Assembly (NCBI GenBank): GCA_018381235.1 | Contig: JAGZSF010000016.1 | Span: 1-58,570 of the forward strand | DNA: 58,570 nucleotides | Direction of reading: 5' to 3' | Origin: Collinsella sp. | Lineage (GTDB): Bacteria > Actinomycetota > Coriobacteriia > Coriobacteriales > Coriobacteriaceae | Shown: positions 24,818-34,192 of the stretch, in pieces | Numbering within the stretch: position 1 is the stretch's first letter | Layout: every line of letters starts with the position of its first letter | Translations under genes and position numbers: made by a program | The notes under the pieces: model-generated | The model's database searches: none | Seen by the model: the letters and a program-made list of their open reading frames with translations, nothing else | What the model was told of the DNA's origin: nothing

Positions 24818-26302
24818 CTACAAGCAGACGCCGTCCTTCCAGATACTGATCTCGTGACAGCCACGGCGCTCGGCACTCGTGAGCTTACCGCTCGCCGTCT
24901 GTAGCACCAGCTGGTACAAATCGCGGGCGGCCTCGTCGAGCGTGCGCTCACCCGTGGCAATCACGCCGGCGTTAAAGTCCATCCAATTGGCCTTGTGGTC
25001 GCACAAACGCTGGTTGGTGAACACTTTGAGCGTAGGCGCCGGCGCGCCAAACGGTGTGCCGCGGCCGGTCGAGAACAGAATCACGTGGCAGCCGGCAGCC
25101 GTCAACGCCGTGGTGGATACCATGTCGTTGCCCGGACCGCACAGCATGTTCAGGCCGTGTTTATTTGCCTGGCCGGCATACGGCAGCACGTCGACGATGG
25201 GGGCAGATCCGCCCTTTTGCACGCAGCCGCAGCTCTTGTCCTCGAGCGTGGTAATACCGCCGTCCTTGTTGCCGGGACTCGGGTTCTCATAAACGACCTC
25301 GCCGTGGCTAATAAAGTAGTCCTTAAATCCATTGAGCATGTCGGAGGCAGCGTTAAAGACCTGCTCGTTCTCGCAACGGTCGAGCAGGATGCTCTCCGCG
25401 CCAAACATCTCGGGCACCTCGGTAAGCACCGACGTGCCGCCACGGGCGACGACCATATCGCTCACGCGACCGATCGTGGGGTTGGCGGTAATGCCCGAAA
25501 GACCGTCGGAGCCGCCACACTTAAGACCAATGACCAGCTCGGAGGCCGGAATGGGCTCGCGCTTGGACTGCTTTGCCAGGTCTGCCAGCTCGGCCAGAAT
25601 CTTGTGGCCCTCGATTTGCTCGTCGGCTACATCCTGGCAGGTGAGAAAGCGAACGCGCTCGTGATCGAAGTCACCGAGCTCGTCGAGCACCTGCTGGTGT
25701 GTGCAGTTCTCACAACCGAGCGACAGGAATAGCACGCCGGCCGCATTAGGATGACGCGAGAGCGCCACCAGCAGACGACGCGTCTGGGCATGGTCGGCGC
25801 CGGTCTGCGAGCAGCCAAAGGGATGCGGGAAGTAGTAAACACCCTCCAGCGAGCCATCGACCAGATCCTGGGCCTGCTCACACATGGCACGGGCGACTTC
25901 GTTGACACAGCCGACCGTGGGAATGATCCACAGCTCATTACGCGTCGCGGCACGACCGTCGGCGCGGCGGAACCCCATAAAGGTCTCGGGCTCAACCGGA
26001 TCCACGACCGGATGTGTGGGGTTGTAGGTGTACTCGACCTCGCCCGAAAGGTTGGTCTTGACATTATGTGTATGAAGCCACTGACCGGGCTGGACATCGC
26101 CCGTCACATGGCCGATAGGAAGGCCGTACTTGATGACGTCCTCCCCCGCGGCAATCGAGCGCACGGCCATCTTATGACCCTGCGGAATATCCTCCGCGGC
26201 CACGACCTCGCCCACCCCGGGAACCGCGACGGCGGTGCCCTTGGCAAGCGGCGACAGCGCGACGATCACGTTGTCGGCCGGATTGATCTGGATAGTGTTC
26301 AT
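24818..26302 (-). CDS. uxaA: Altronate dehydratase
   Basis: A 494-residue full-length UxaA: N-terminal SAF-type substrate-binding segment (~1-95) followed by the large catalytic domain with conserved blocks GFRRADGRAATRNELWIIPTV, FGCSQTGADH and KCGGSDGLSGITANP. It converts D-altronate to 2-keto-3-deoxygluconate, the last step before KDG in galacturonate breakdown. It follows uxaB by about 80 bp; the gap holds a GC-rich hairpin. Confidence 0.93.
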   Translation of the reverse strand: MNTIQINPADNVIVALSPLAKGTAVAVPGVGEVVAAEDIPQGHKMAVRSIAAGEDVIKYGLPIGHVTGDVQPGQWLHTHNVKTNLSGEVEYTYNPTHPVVDPVEPETFMGFRRADGRAATRNELWIIPTVGCVNEVARAMCEQAQDLVDGSLEGVYYFPHPFGCSQTGADHAQTRRLLVALSRHPNAAGVLFLSLGCENCTHQQVLDELGDFDHERVRFLTCQDVADEQIEGHKILAELADLAKQSKREPIPASELVIGLKCGGSDGLSGITANPTIGRVSDMVVARGGTSVLTEVPEMFGAESILLDRCENEQVFNAASDMLNGFKDYFISHGEVVYENPSPGNKDGGITTLEDKSCGCVQKGGSAPIVDVLPYAGQANKHGLNMLCGPGNDMVSTTALTAAGCHVILFSTGRGTPFGAPAPTLKVFTNQRLCDHKANWMDFNAGVIATGERTLDEAARDLYQLVLQTASGKLTSAERRGCHEISIWKDGVCL

Positions 26303-26340
26303 TGCAAATGGTCCTAACCCTACAGGTTGAGCAGAAGTCG

Positions 26341-26372
26341 AGACGCGGGCACGCCGTCCCGCGCCCGCGTCT
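26341..26372 (-). terminator. Hairpin between uxaB and uxaA (attenuator candidate)
   Basis: A 10-bp stem AGACGCGGGC/GCCCGCGTCT has no T-tract. It probably tunes relative expression or mRNA stability of uxaB and uxaA rather than ending transcription. Confidence 0.5.
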
Positions 26373-26383
26373 GCGCCGGAAAT

Positions 26384-27898
26384 TTACGCCTGAGCGTTGG
26401 CGAAGGCCTGCTTGGCGCCCTCGGCACGCACGACGGCGAGCGCGCTGACGACAAACTCCTCAAGACCTGCGATCTGCGTAAGGTCCTCGCCCCACATCTG
26501 CTCGTTGGTGAGCACGTCGTGCACCAGCTGGGCATCGTCGGCGCCGGCATGGGCGGCGTAGAAGTCGAGCACGAAGGCGTCGTCCTGAGCGGTGTACTCG
26601 GTGCCGTCGGAGCGACGCAGGTGCAGGCCGTCGCCCTCGCGGGACACGAGCTCCTGCGTGTAGAAGGAGATGAGCGTAGCGAGGCTCGTCGCCAGGCACT
26701 TGGGCAGGTTGCCGGTCTCGGCAACGTAGTCCTTGAGCGTGGGCAGGTCGCGAGCGCGCCACTTAGCCGTGGAGTTGAGGCAGATGGAGAGCAGCGCATG
26801 ATCAATAAACGGGTTGTCGAAGCGGTTTTCGACGGCGGCGGCAAAGGCCTTGCAGTCCTCGACATCCAAGTCGGCGGCAAGCGTCGGAATGACCTCGTCG
26901 TAGAGCATGGTGTTCATGAAGCCGCGAATGGTCTCGTCATGCATGCAGTCGCGCACGATATCAAAGCCGGCAACCCAGGAACCCGGAACGAAGGCGGTGT
27001 GGGCACCGTTGAGGATGCGGACCTTGCGCTTTTTGTACGGGGTGACGTCGGGAGTCACAAAGACACCCGGAAGACCAGCCTTCACAAAGGGAAGCTTCTC
27101 GGCAAGCGACTCGTCGCCCTGGATGCCCCACATCTGGAAGGGCTCGCGCACGGCCAGGAAGGGATCCTCGTAGCCCAGACGCTCAGCCACCGCGGCGGCC
27201 TCGGATGCGTCGCGGATACGGCCCGGTACGATGGTGTCGACGAGCGTGGTGCAGACGGTGCAGTCGTTGGCCATCCACTGCGCAAACTCGTCCTCCCAGC
27301 CCCAGTCGCTCACATACTGGTTCATGATGCGCAGCAACTCCTCGCCGTTGTGATCGATGAGCTCGCAGGCGAGGACGATGACGCCCGGCTTACCGGCAGC
27401 CCAGCGGGTGTGGAGCACCTGGGCAAGCTTGGCGGGGAAGCTCGCAGGTGGCATGTCGTCGGCCTTGCAGGACGGGTCATAGGCGATACCGGCCTCGGTG
27501 GTGTTGGAGACGATGATCTCCAGGTCGTCGGAGACAGCGACCTCCATCATGGCGCGGTAGTCGTCCTCACGATACGGGTTAAGGCAGCGGCTGCAGGCGC
27601 TGATCACGCGGGACTCGTCAACCGTGTTGCCGTTCTCCTTGCCGCGCACCAGCACGGTGTACAGATCGTCCTGGGCATTGATACCGTCGGCAAAGCCAAA
27701 GGCACCGCTGATGGGCTGCACCATGACGACCTTGCCGTTCCAGCCGGTGGCCTCGTTGCCCATGTCAAAGAAGCGGTCGACGAAGGCGCGCAGGAAATTG
27801 CCCTCGCCAAACTGCAGAACCTTCTCGGGAGCATCCTTGGGCAGCAAATAGCCCTTGTAGCCGATCTTCTCGAGCGCATCGTAGCTGATGTTCTCCAT
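26384..27898 (-). CDS. uxaB: Tagaturonate reductase
   Basis: A 504-residue mannitol-dehydrogenase-family enzyme with the N-terminal nucleotide-binding segment VLQFGEGNFLRAFVDRFFD, central EPFQMWGIQG, and the active-site region RILNGAHTAFVPGSWVAGFD. It reduces D-tagaturonate to D-altronate with NADH. Its neighbours uxaC and uxaA decide for UxaB over fructuronate reductase. ATG after CTAAGGAGAC. Confidence 0.92.
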   Translation of the reverse strand: MENISYDALEKIGYKGYLLPKDAPEKVLQFGEGNFLRAFVDRFFDMGNEATGWNGKVVMVQPISGAFGFADGINAQDDLYTVLVRGKENGNTVDESRVISACSRCLNPYREDDYRAMMEVAVSDDLEIIVSNTTEAGIAYDPSCKADDMPPASFPAKLAQVLHTRWAAGKPGVIVLACELIDHNGEELLRIMNQYVSDWGWEDEFAQWMANDCTVCTTLVDTIVPGRIRDASEAAAVAERLGYEDPFLAVREPFQMWGIQGDESLAEKLPFVKAGLPGVFVTPDVTPYKKRKVRILNGAHTAFVPGSWVAGFDIVRDCMHDETIRGFMNTMLYDEVIPTLAADLDVEDCKAFAAAVENRFDNPFIDHALLSICLNSTAKWRARDLPTLKDYVAETGNLPKCLATSLATLISFYTQELVSREGDGLHLRRSDGTEYTAQDDAFVLDFYAAHAGADDAQLVHDVLTNEQMWGEDLTQIAGLEEFVVSALAVVRAEGAKQAFANAQA

Positions 27899-27992
27899 CT
27901 ATGTGTCTCCTTAGATGTTTGTTAGCGTGCAAGCAAAACGGGGCTCCGCGTGTGGCAACGGCGCCCAGGGTTCGATGTGATTCGATGCGGGC

Positions 27993-29420
27993 TTAGGCCT
28001 CGTCGGTGTCCAGGTCAAAGCCAAAGTAGCGGACCGCATTGTTGTAGCTGATGTCACGCACAACCTCGCCCAGCAGCTCCATGTCGGCCGGGTACTTGCC
28101 CTGCTCGACCCACTCGCCGATCACGCTGCACAGCACGCGACGGAAGTACTCGTGGCGCGGATAGGACAGGAAAGAGCGGGAGTCGGTAAGCATGCCCACA
28201 AAGTTGCCCAGCACGCCCTCGTTAGCCAGAGCCGTAAGCTGCTCGCGCATGCCGACCTCGTTGTCGTTGAACCACCAGGCGGAGCCGTTCTGGATCTTAC
28301 CGGCAGTCGGAGCCTCCTGGAAGCAACCCATGACGGTATCGATCATGGTGTTATCGATGGGGTTCAGGCTGTACAGGATGGTCTTGGGCAGGCCGCAGGT
28401 CTCCTGGATGGAGTTGAGGAAATCGGCGAGCTGGTCGGACGGCGTGTAGTTGGAGATGCAGTCGTAGCCGGTGTCGGGACCGAGTTTGGCGAACATGGCG
28501 CGGTTGTTGTCGCGCTTGCAGCCAAAGTGCAGCTGCATGGCCCAGCCCAGACGGACATACTCGCCGGCAACGAACTGCATAAAGGCAGTCTTGTACTTGA
28601 GGACCTCTTCCTCGGTAAGCGGCTCGGCAGCCAGACCCTTGGCAAAGATAGCCTCGATCTCGTCGGCGGTAGCCGGGACGTACATAACGTAGTCGAGTGC
28701 GTGGTCGGAGGCGCGGCAGCCCAGCTCGTGAGCAACGTCGTAGCGCTTGGAAATGGCAGCCTTCATGCCCTCAAAGTCGCTGACCTCAACGCCGGCAACC
28801 TCGGAAAGGTGCTTGCAGTAGTCGGCAAACTCCTGGCCGCGCTCGATGCGCAAAGCGGCATCGGGGCGCATGGCGGGAACGACCTGAACGTCAAAGCTGT
28901 CGTCGGCGGCAATCTTCTTGTGCCACTCAAAGCTGTCGGCGGGGTCGTCGGTAGTGCAGATCATGCGGACGTTGGACTGCTTGATCAGGTTGCGGCAGGT
29001 AAAGCTAGCCTCAGCGAGCTTGGCGTTGGCAAGGTCCCAGACCTCCTGGGCAGTCTTGCCGTTGAGGACGCCCTCGTAGCCAAAGTAGCGCTTAAGCTCC
29101 AGGTGGCTCCACTCAAAGACGGGGTTGCCGACGCAGCGACCCAGGGTCTCGGCCCACTTTTGGAACTTCTCGCGAGCAGGGGCGTCGCCAGTGATAAAGC
29201 GCTCGTCGACGCCGTTGGCACGCATCAGGCGCCACTTGTAGTGGTCGCCGCCCAGCCAAACCTCGGTGATGTTCTCGAAACGCTTGTCCTCCCAAATCTC
29301 CTTAGGAGAAATGTGGCAGTGATAGTCGACGATGGGCATGCCCTCGGCAAAGTTGTGGAACAGCTCCTCGCCGGTCTTAGTGCTCAGCAGGAAATCCTGA
29401 TCGTCCATAAAGTTTTTCAT
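27993..29420 (-). CDS. uxaC: Glucuronate/galacturonate isomerase
   Basis: A 475-residue UxaC, essentially the length of the E. coli protein. The early metal-binding VDYHCHISPKEI, the central EWSHLELKRYFG and the C-terminal FVGMLTDSRSFLSYPRHEYFRR are present. It isomerises D-galacturonate to D-tagaturonate (and glucuronate to fructuronate). ATG at 29420 (MKNFMDDQDF) is chosen, with AAAGGGGC upstream; the frame extends further upstream through the operators but that part is not coding. First gene of uxaCBA. Confidence 0.94.
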   Translation of the reverse strand: MKNFMDDQDFLLSTKTGEELFHNFAEGMPIVDYHCHISPKEIWEDKRFENITEVWLGGDHYKWRLMRANGVDERFITGDAPAREKFQKWAETLGRCVGNPVFEWSHLELKRYFGYEGVLNGKTAQEVWDLANAKLAEASFTCRNLIKQSNVRMICTTDDPADSFEWHKKIAADDSFDVQVVPAMRPDAALRIERGQEFADYCKHLSEVAGVEVSDFEGMKAAISKRYDVAHELGCRASDHALDYVMYVPATADEIEAIFAKGLAAEPLTEEEVLKYKTAFMQFVAGEYVRLGWAMQLHFGCKRDNNRAMFAKLGPDTGYDCISNYTPSDQLADFLNSIQETCGLPKTILYSLNPIDNTMIDTVMGCFQEAPTAGKIQNGSAWWFNDNEVGMREQLTALANEGVLGNFVGMLTDSRSFLSYPRHEYFRRVLCSVIGEWVEQGKYPADMELLGEVVRDISYNNAVRYFGFDLDTDEA

Positions 29421-29474
29421 CAAACAGCCCCTTTGCTGGCAACGCGGGCGCACGGCGCGCTCGTTATCCTTTAG

Positions 29475-29550
29475 GTGAACGTTCACTATACTAATCCATT
29501 GCACCTCAAAAGGTGAACGTTCACCTAACCACCACGGGGTGAACGGTAGA
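29475..29550 (-). promoter_or_regulatory. Paired perfect LacI-type operators of uxaCBA
   Basis: GTGAACGTTCAC occurs perfectly at 29475-29486 and 29513-29524; the latter extends to a 16-bp palindrome at 29511-29526. A half-site GTGAACGGTAGA follows at 29539-29550. A minus-strand -10 TATAGT abuts the first operator, so repression by blocking the start region is likely. Confidence 0.82.
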
Positions 29551-29657
29551 TTTTGCCCGTTCAACGGTTGCCGGAGATGTGACTTGCATGTATTGCGGAC
29601 TGTTTGGCGTCCCCGAACACCGAACTTGAGCGCTTTTGCTCAGGTGGGTCATGTCCC

Positions 29658-29854
29658 GACGTACATTTTTGGGAGTATTCAGCATTGGAGCGCGCCGTGC
29701 GCCATCCTCAGCGTCCTATTTGGAACGCAGATAGCGCCCGATCGGCATAAAAAGTGCCCCCGATGGCAAATTACGCCATCGGGGGCACTTAAAACAGTCG
29801 TTCTGCACCTCATTCAGGGCATGCCGATGCTGAATACTCCCAAAAATGCACGTC
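29658..29854. repeat. 28-bp inverted repeat enclosing the regulator's terminator
   Basis: The arms 29658-29685 and 29827-29854 are inverted copies with one mismatch in 28. Between them lies the hairpin at 29752-29790. The same outer-arm plus inner-hairpin plan is seen at 40389-40511 and 42819-42945. No gene is visible here. Confidence 0.75.
29752..29790 (-). terminator. Terminator of the LacI regulator gene
   Basis: A perfect 16-bp stem (AAGTGCCCCCGATGGC and complement) with a 7-nt loop is followed by TTTTTATG on the minus strand. Confidence 0.92.
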
Positions 29855-29880
29855 GCAAGAGGGGGTACCTGCTCAATCGG

Positions 29881-30960
29881 CTAAATACCCGCAAGTTCGC
29901 AGTAGCGATCGACATTGCTGGCAAATACCATCTCGACGGCGCCCTTCTGGACGGGCACCGTCGGGGTCCTTCCCCACAGCAGATAATCGCCCAGCGTCTT
30001 AGCGCCGCGATACGCCAGGCTCGTCGGGTCCTTATAGACAATATTGATAAAGATACCGCGGCGCAAGGCCAGAGCACTTTCGGGAAACAGGTCGTTGCCG
30101 ATCACCATGACCTGACCGGCCTTGCCGGTCGAGACGAGCGCGTCGGCAACCACTTCGGAACCAACGGCAAAAACGCTACAAATGAGCTCAGGGGCGTCCG
30201 GCGCACTCAAGCGCTTTTCGAGCTCATGCTTGAGCTGTTTGACTTGCGCATGGGCACCGGCAAGGTCCTCGACCTGCCATGGAATATCTCGTTCGCGCAG
30301 GTAATTGTGGAAGGCGCGGGCGGTTAGATAGTGCGAATCAGTATATGGGTCGCCTGTCAAAAGGAGCACGCGGGCGTCGGCCCCAGAAGCATGGACCAGG
30401 TTTGCCGCCTGCTCGGCCATAAGGCTGCCTGCCGTCGAATAATCGGCCAAGCTCGCACCCAAACGATTCAAATGCGGACGGTCGCCGTCGACAAGCTCAA
30501 TCGTCACGCCCGCCTCGGCGATCTGCCCCAAAAGCTCAGTCGCACGATCGTCGCCCGGCGCATAGGCGAGCAAGCCATCAATCTTCTCGCCCACCTGCAG
30601 ACGCTCGTCGATTTGCTCGAGTGCATCAGCGTAGCCGCCCACGCCAAATTCAACGCGCTCAACCGTAATGCCCCGGTCGATGACCTCCTGTTCAAAGCGA
30701 TTGCAGCCTTCCCACAGGTAACGGAAAAAGTACGCTCCCTCGCGCGATGCGCGGGGCAGGCAAAACACCAGATTGATATCCTTGCGGCGCAGGCTTGAGG
30801 CACTTGTGTTGCGGTGATAGCCCATGGCCTCGGCCTTAGTGTTCACCTTGGCGCGCACGGATTCGCTCACGCCGGCCTTTCCCGTCAGGGCCTTGTGCAC
30901 GGTATTGATGGAAACGCCAAGCTCGGCGGCTATGTCCTTCATGGTTACGCGAGCGCTCAT
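29881..30960 (-). CDS. LacI-family regulator, probable uronate/pectin regulon repressor
   Basis: A 359-residue LacI/GalR regulator: N-terminal helix-turn-helix MKDIAAELGVSINTVHKAL (residues ~6-25), hinge region near residue 50, then a periplasmic-binding-protein-like effector domain. It lies next to uxaC. The palindrome GTGAACGTTCAC, with the CG-centred dyad expected for LacI-type proteins, recurs at the uxaC, GPH transporter, GH105 and DhuD promoters, so this protein is the natural candidate to bind it. The likely effector is a uronate or KDG pathway intermediate. GGAG precedes the ATG. Confidence 0.85.
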   Translation of the reverse strand: MSARVTMKDIAAELGVSINTVHKALTGKAGVSESVRAKVNTKAEAMGYHRNTSASSLRRKDINLVFCLPRASREGAYFFRYLWEGCNRFEQEVIDRGITVERVEFGVGGYADALEQIDERLQVGEKIDGLLAYAPGDDRATELLGQIAEAGVTIELVDGDRPHLNRLGASLADYSTAGSLMAEQAANLVHASGADARVLLLTGDPYTDSHYLTARAFHNYLRERDIPWQVEDLAGAHAQVKQLKHELEKRLSAPDAPELICSVFAVGSEVVADALVSTGKAGQVMVIGNDLFPESALALRRGIFINIVYKDPTSLAYRGAKTLGDYLLWGRTPTVPVQKGAVEMVFASNVDRYCELAGI

Positions 30961-31057
30961 GCGGTTACTCCGTTATAGATAAGTTGCCAATTAATAGTCC
31001 AGTTAACGATACCCCAAAAATACTCTTCGACTCGCCGTGCTCTCCCTCAAATGCACA

Positions 31058-31091
31058 AAGCGCCCCGCGAACGGATGCCCGCGGAGCGCTT
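31058..31091 (-). terminator. Hairpin after the FeoB-associated gene
   Basis: The stem AAGCGC...GCGCTT has inner CCGCG/CGCGG pairing and is followed by TTTGTG on the minus strand. It ends the feo unit. Confidence 0.7.
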
Positions 31092-31104
31092 GGATGTCCG
31101 GACC

Positions 31105-31305
31105 TTATTTGATACCGCGACCCAAGTCTTCGGCGATTTTGTCTACGCCCTTAAGTGCGGCGCACGTCTTTTTGTTGGAGCAATGCCCTGTGCAAACGCC
31201 ACCCTGAGCGCAGTCGGCGCAGGTGCCCTTGCGGTAGATGCGCACGCACACGGCGACAAACGCAATACCGATTACAGCCAGTACAACAATATCGATAGGT
31301 GCCAT
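31105..31305 (-). CDS. FeoB-associated Cys-rich membrane protein
   Basis: A 66-residue protein with one N-terminal membrane helix (IDIVVLAVIGIAFVAVCV) and a cytosolic Cys-rich tail (CADCAQGGVCTGHC...C). This is the typical small partner found after FeoB in Gram-positive lineages. It may bind iron or stabilise the Feo complex; the function is not settled. About 175 bp downstream of feoB, with a terminator hairpin between them. Confidence 0.85.
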   Translation of the reverse strand: MAPIDIVVLAVIGIAFVAVCVRIYRKGTCADCAQGGVCTGHCSNKKTCAALKGVDKIAEDLGRGIK

Positions 31306-31418
31306 AGCAAGCCTCCTCTAGTTAACCATCACTTACTTTACCCCATTCTCCACCTACCAAAAAGGGAAAGGTTTATTTTGGTCGGTTTTATCTGCGGAAA
31401 CGTCACATCTCCCCCACC

Positions 31419-31452
31419 AAAAAGCCCGAGTGTCGCTGGGACACCCGGGCTC
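31419..31452 (-). terminator. Terminator after feoB
   Basis: The stem AGCCCGAGTGTC/GACACCCGGGCT, with one mismatch, is followed by TTTTTGG on the minus strand. Some read-through is needed if the Cys-rich partner shares the feoB transcript. Confidence 0.85.
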
Positions 31453-31480
31453 GTGAAAAGGGGCTGGTCCTTATTCGGAC

Positions 31481-33808
31481 TTAAGCGGAAACTGCGGCGG
31501 ACGCAGTGTTGGTCTCGTCCTCGTCGGTCCATGCATGCTTGGGCATGGGACGGAAGATCTGGAAGAGCATCGCAACCAGCAGCACGATGGCCACAACCGT
31601 CCAGATACCAAACTGTCCCAACACAAGCAGGTTATAGAACTGGTTAATGAACAGGCCGATCACCCAAGCAAAGGCGCACTCGTAACCGATGGCAATCGCG
31701 AACCACTTGCCGGAATCCATCTGGTTGCGGATGGCACCCATGGCAGCAAAGCACGGAGCGCACAGCAGGTTGAACGCGCCAAAGGCGACGCAAGCGCCCA
31801 TGGTGGGGAACATGCCGGCAAACGCGGTCCACAGGCTCGGGTCGGTCTCGGCGGCATCAGCCACGGACAGCAGCGAGCCGGCGGTGGCGACGACGTTCTC
31901 CTTGGCGACAAGGCCCGAGACGGACAGCGCTGTTGCCTGCCAGGTGCTAAAGCCAAGCGGGGCGAAGATCCAAGAGACCAGGTTGCCGAGCATGGCAAGC
32001 ACGGAGTAGTCCATGAACTCCTCGGAGATGCCGTCCATCGCGGGCAGGTAGCCAAAGGAACCGTTGTAGCTACCAAAGTTGGACAGGAACCAAACCACGA
32101 CAGTGGAGGCAAAGATGACCGTGCCGGCCTTCTTGATAAAGGCCCAACAGCGCTCCCACACGTGCAGCGCCCAAGAACGGATCGCCGGGAAGTGGTAGGC
32201 AGGAAGCTCCATAACAAACGGCGTCGGGCGACCGGCGAAGAGCTTGGTCTTTTTGAGCATGAGGCCCGAGGCGATGACGGCAAAGACGCCCAGGAAGTAG
32301 AAGAGCGGACTGATCCACGCGGCGGTGGTGGAAGAATCGCCGATGATGGAACCCATGAGCAGGGCGATGATCGGCAGCTTGGCGCCACAGGGAATAAACG
32401 TGGTGGTCATGACCGTCATGCGGCGGTCCTTCTCGTTCTCGATGGTCTTGGTGGCCATGACGCCGGGAACGCCGCAGCCCGAGGTCACGAGCATGGGGAT
32501 AAAGGACTTACCGGACAGGCCAAAGCGGCGAAACACGCGGTCCATGATGAAGGCGACGCGGGCCATATAGCCGCAGTCCTCCAGGAAGGACAGCATCACA
32601 AAGAGCAGGAACATCTGCGGCACAAAGCCGAAGATGGCACCCAGGCCGGCGACGATGCCGTCGCAGACCAGCGAATCGACCAGGCCACCGTCCTCGGTGC
32701 CGCCCGCCACAAGGGCGTCGTGCACCACGGTGGTGATACCCGGGACATAGGGGCCGTACTGCGCCGGGTCGACCGAGTCGGCATTGTCGCCCGCAGACTC
32801 GACAGCTGCGTCGTAGGCGTCGCGACCCTGGCCGAGCACATACCAGCCGTCGGTGCCGAAGAGCTGGTCGTTGGTGAAGTCGGTCACCGTGCCGCCCAAG
32901 GTAGAAACGGCGATGTAGTACACGCAGAACATGATGACCACAAAGATCGGCAGGCCCAGGATACGATTGGTAACCACGCGGTCGATCTTCTCGGAGGTGC
33001 TCATCTTGGCCGGAGCCTTGGTCATGCACTCATCGATGATGTGCGCGATGACGCCATAGCGCTCACCGGTGATGATGGACTCGGCATCGTCGTCGCAGTC
33101 CTGCTCGCACTGGGCGACCAGCTCCTCCACGCGAGCGGCCTTCTCCTTGGTGAGGTTGATGAGCTTGCAGGCGTCTGCATCGCGCTCAAACAGCTTGACG
33201 GCGTAGTAGCGACGCTTGTTGGCGGGAACACTCGCAGGCAGGTTATTCTCGATGTGGTCCAGAACGTCCTCGATGGAGGAATCGAACTTGTGTTCCGGCA
33301 CCTGGTCCTTAGAAGCAGCGGACTTCTTGACCTGCTCGAAGAGTTCCTTGATGCCCTTGTTCTTAAGAGCCGAGATCATCATGACCGGACAACCGAGCTT
33401 CTTGGAAAGCTTGTCCGTGTCGATCTTATCGCCGTTCTTCTCGACCAGGTCGGCCATGTTGAGGGCGACGACCACGGGCAGGCCGGTCTCGATAACCTGA
33501 AGCGCCAGGTACAGGTTACGCTCGAGGTTGGTGGCATCGACGACTTGGACGACAACATCGGGCTCGCCGCTCATGAGGTAATCGCGCGAGCACTGCTCCT
33601 CGGGGCTGTAGGGGGAAAGCGAGTAGATGCCAGGGAGGTCCGTGATGGTAACGTTCTTGTCGCTTAGGAGCTTGGCCTCCTTTTTCTCAACCGTGACGCC
33701 GGGCCAGTTGCCAACGTAGCCGTTGGCGCCGGTGATCAGGTTGAAAAGCGTGGTCTTGCCGCAGTTGGGGTTACCCGCCAGCGCGACATGGATCTGAGAA
33801 TCCGCCAT
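31481..33808 (-). CDS. feoB: Ferrous iron transporter FeoB
   Basis: A 775-residue FeoB. The N-terminal GTPase domain shows G1 GNPNCGKT (12-19), G3 DLPG and G4 NMAD, followed by a helical GDI-like spacer. The membrane part has Gate regions including FIPMLVTSGCGVPGVMATKT and FIPCGAKLPI. It imports Fe2+ across the cytoplasmic membrane under GTPase control. Downstream of two feoA genes on the same strand; a palindrome resembling a metal-regulator site lies just upstream. Confidence 0.95.
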   Translation of the reverse strand: MADSQIHVALAGNPNCGKTTLFNLITGANGYVGNWPGVTVEKKEAKLLSDKNVTITDLPGIYSLSPYSPEEQCSRDYLMSGEPDVVVQVVDATNLERNLYLALQVIETGLPVVVALNMADLVEKNGDKIDTDKLSKKLGCPVMMISALKNKGIKELFEQVKKSAASKDQVPEHKFDSSIEDVLDHIENNLPASVPANKRRYYAVKLFERDADACKLINLTKEKAARVEELVAQCEQDCDDDAESIITGERYGVIAHIIDECMTKAPAKMSTSEKIDRVVTNRILGLPIFVVIMFCVYYIAVSTLGGTVTDFTNDQLFGTDGWYVLGQGRDAYDAAVESAGDNADSVDPAQYGPYVPGITTVVHDALVAGGTEDGGLVDSLVCDGIVAGLGAIFGFVPQMFLLFVMLSFLEDCGYMARVAFIMDRVFRRFGLSGKSFIPMLVTSGCGVPGVMATKTIENEKDRRMTVMTTTFIPCGAKLPIIALLMGSIIGDSSTTAAWISPLFYFLGVFAVIASGLMLKKTKLFAGRPTPFVMELPAYHFPAIRSWALHVWERCWAFIKKAGTVIFASTVVVWFLSNFGSYNGSFGYLPAMDGISEEFMDYSVLAMLGNLVSWIFAPLGFSTWQATALSVSGLVAKENVVATAGSLLSVADAAETDPSLWTAFAGMFPTMGACVAFGAFNLLCAPCFAAMGAIRNQMDSGKWFAIAIGYECAFAWVIGLFINQFYNLLVLGQFGIWTVVAIVLLVAMLFQIFRPMPKHAWTDEDETNTASAAVSA

Positions 33809-33890
33809 TCAATCCTTCTTCCTTGTGTGCCCGCGCTGCTTTCTCCGCGCAGGCTGGATAATGTGCTTCAAAGATGCTGCATAAAGTTAG

Positions 33891-33916
33891 AAAAACCTAA
33901 CTTTATCTGCAGAAAT
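33891..33916 (-). promoter_or_regulatory. Candidate iron-regulator operator upstream of feoB
   Basis: ATAAAGTTAG (33891-33900) and CTAACTTTAT (33907-33916) are perfect 10-bp inverted arms with a 6-nt spacer. The GTTAG/CTAAC core resembles DtxR/IdeR-type sites. It implies an internal, metal-controlled promoter between feoA and feoB. Confidence 0.6.
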
Positions 33917-33931
33917 ATACGCCGCGAGTCC

Positions 33932-34153
33932 TTACTGGACCTCGACGACGGCGGCCTCCTCCTTGCGGATGGAAAGCTCGTAGCCGCGCACGTTGATCTC
34001 GACCGGATCACCGAGCGGTGCAACCTTCACGACCTTGAACGAAGTGCCCTTGATGAGCCCCAGGTCCATAAGGTGGCGGCGAAGCGCACCCTCACCGTGA
34101 AGCTTGACGATGGTGGAGCTCTCGCCCACCTTAACGTTACCCAACGTCTTCAT
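33932..34153 (-). CDS. feoA: FeoA domain protein
   Basis: A 73-residue SH3-like FeoA protein: VKVGESSTIVKLHGEGALRRHLMDLGLIKG at the start of the domain and a final IRKEEAAVVEV strand. FeoA proteins associate with FeoB and modulate uptake. It lies 39 bp downstream of a second feoA. Confidence 0.92.
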   Translation of the reverse strand: MKTLGNVKVGESSTIVKLHGEGALRRHLMDLGLIKGTSFKVVKVAPLGDPVEINVRGYELSIRKEEAAVVEVQ

Positions 34154-34192
34154 CCTCTTGTCCCCCTTTCGGTTTTTATCAAATGCTGCGAA

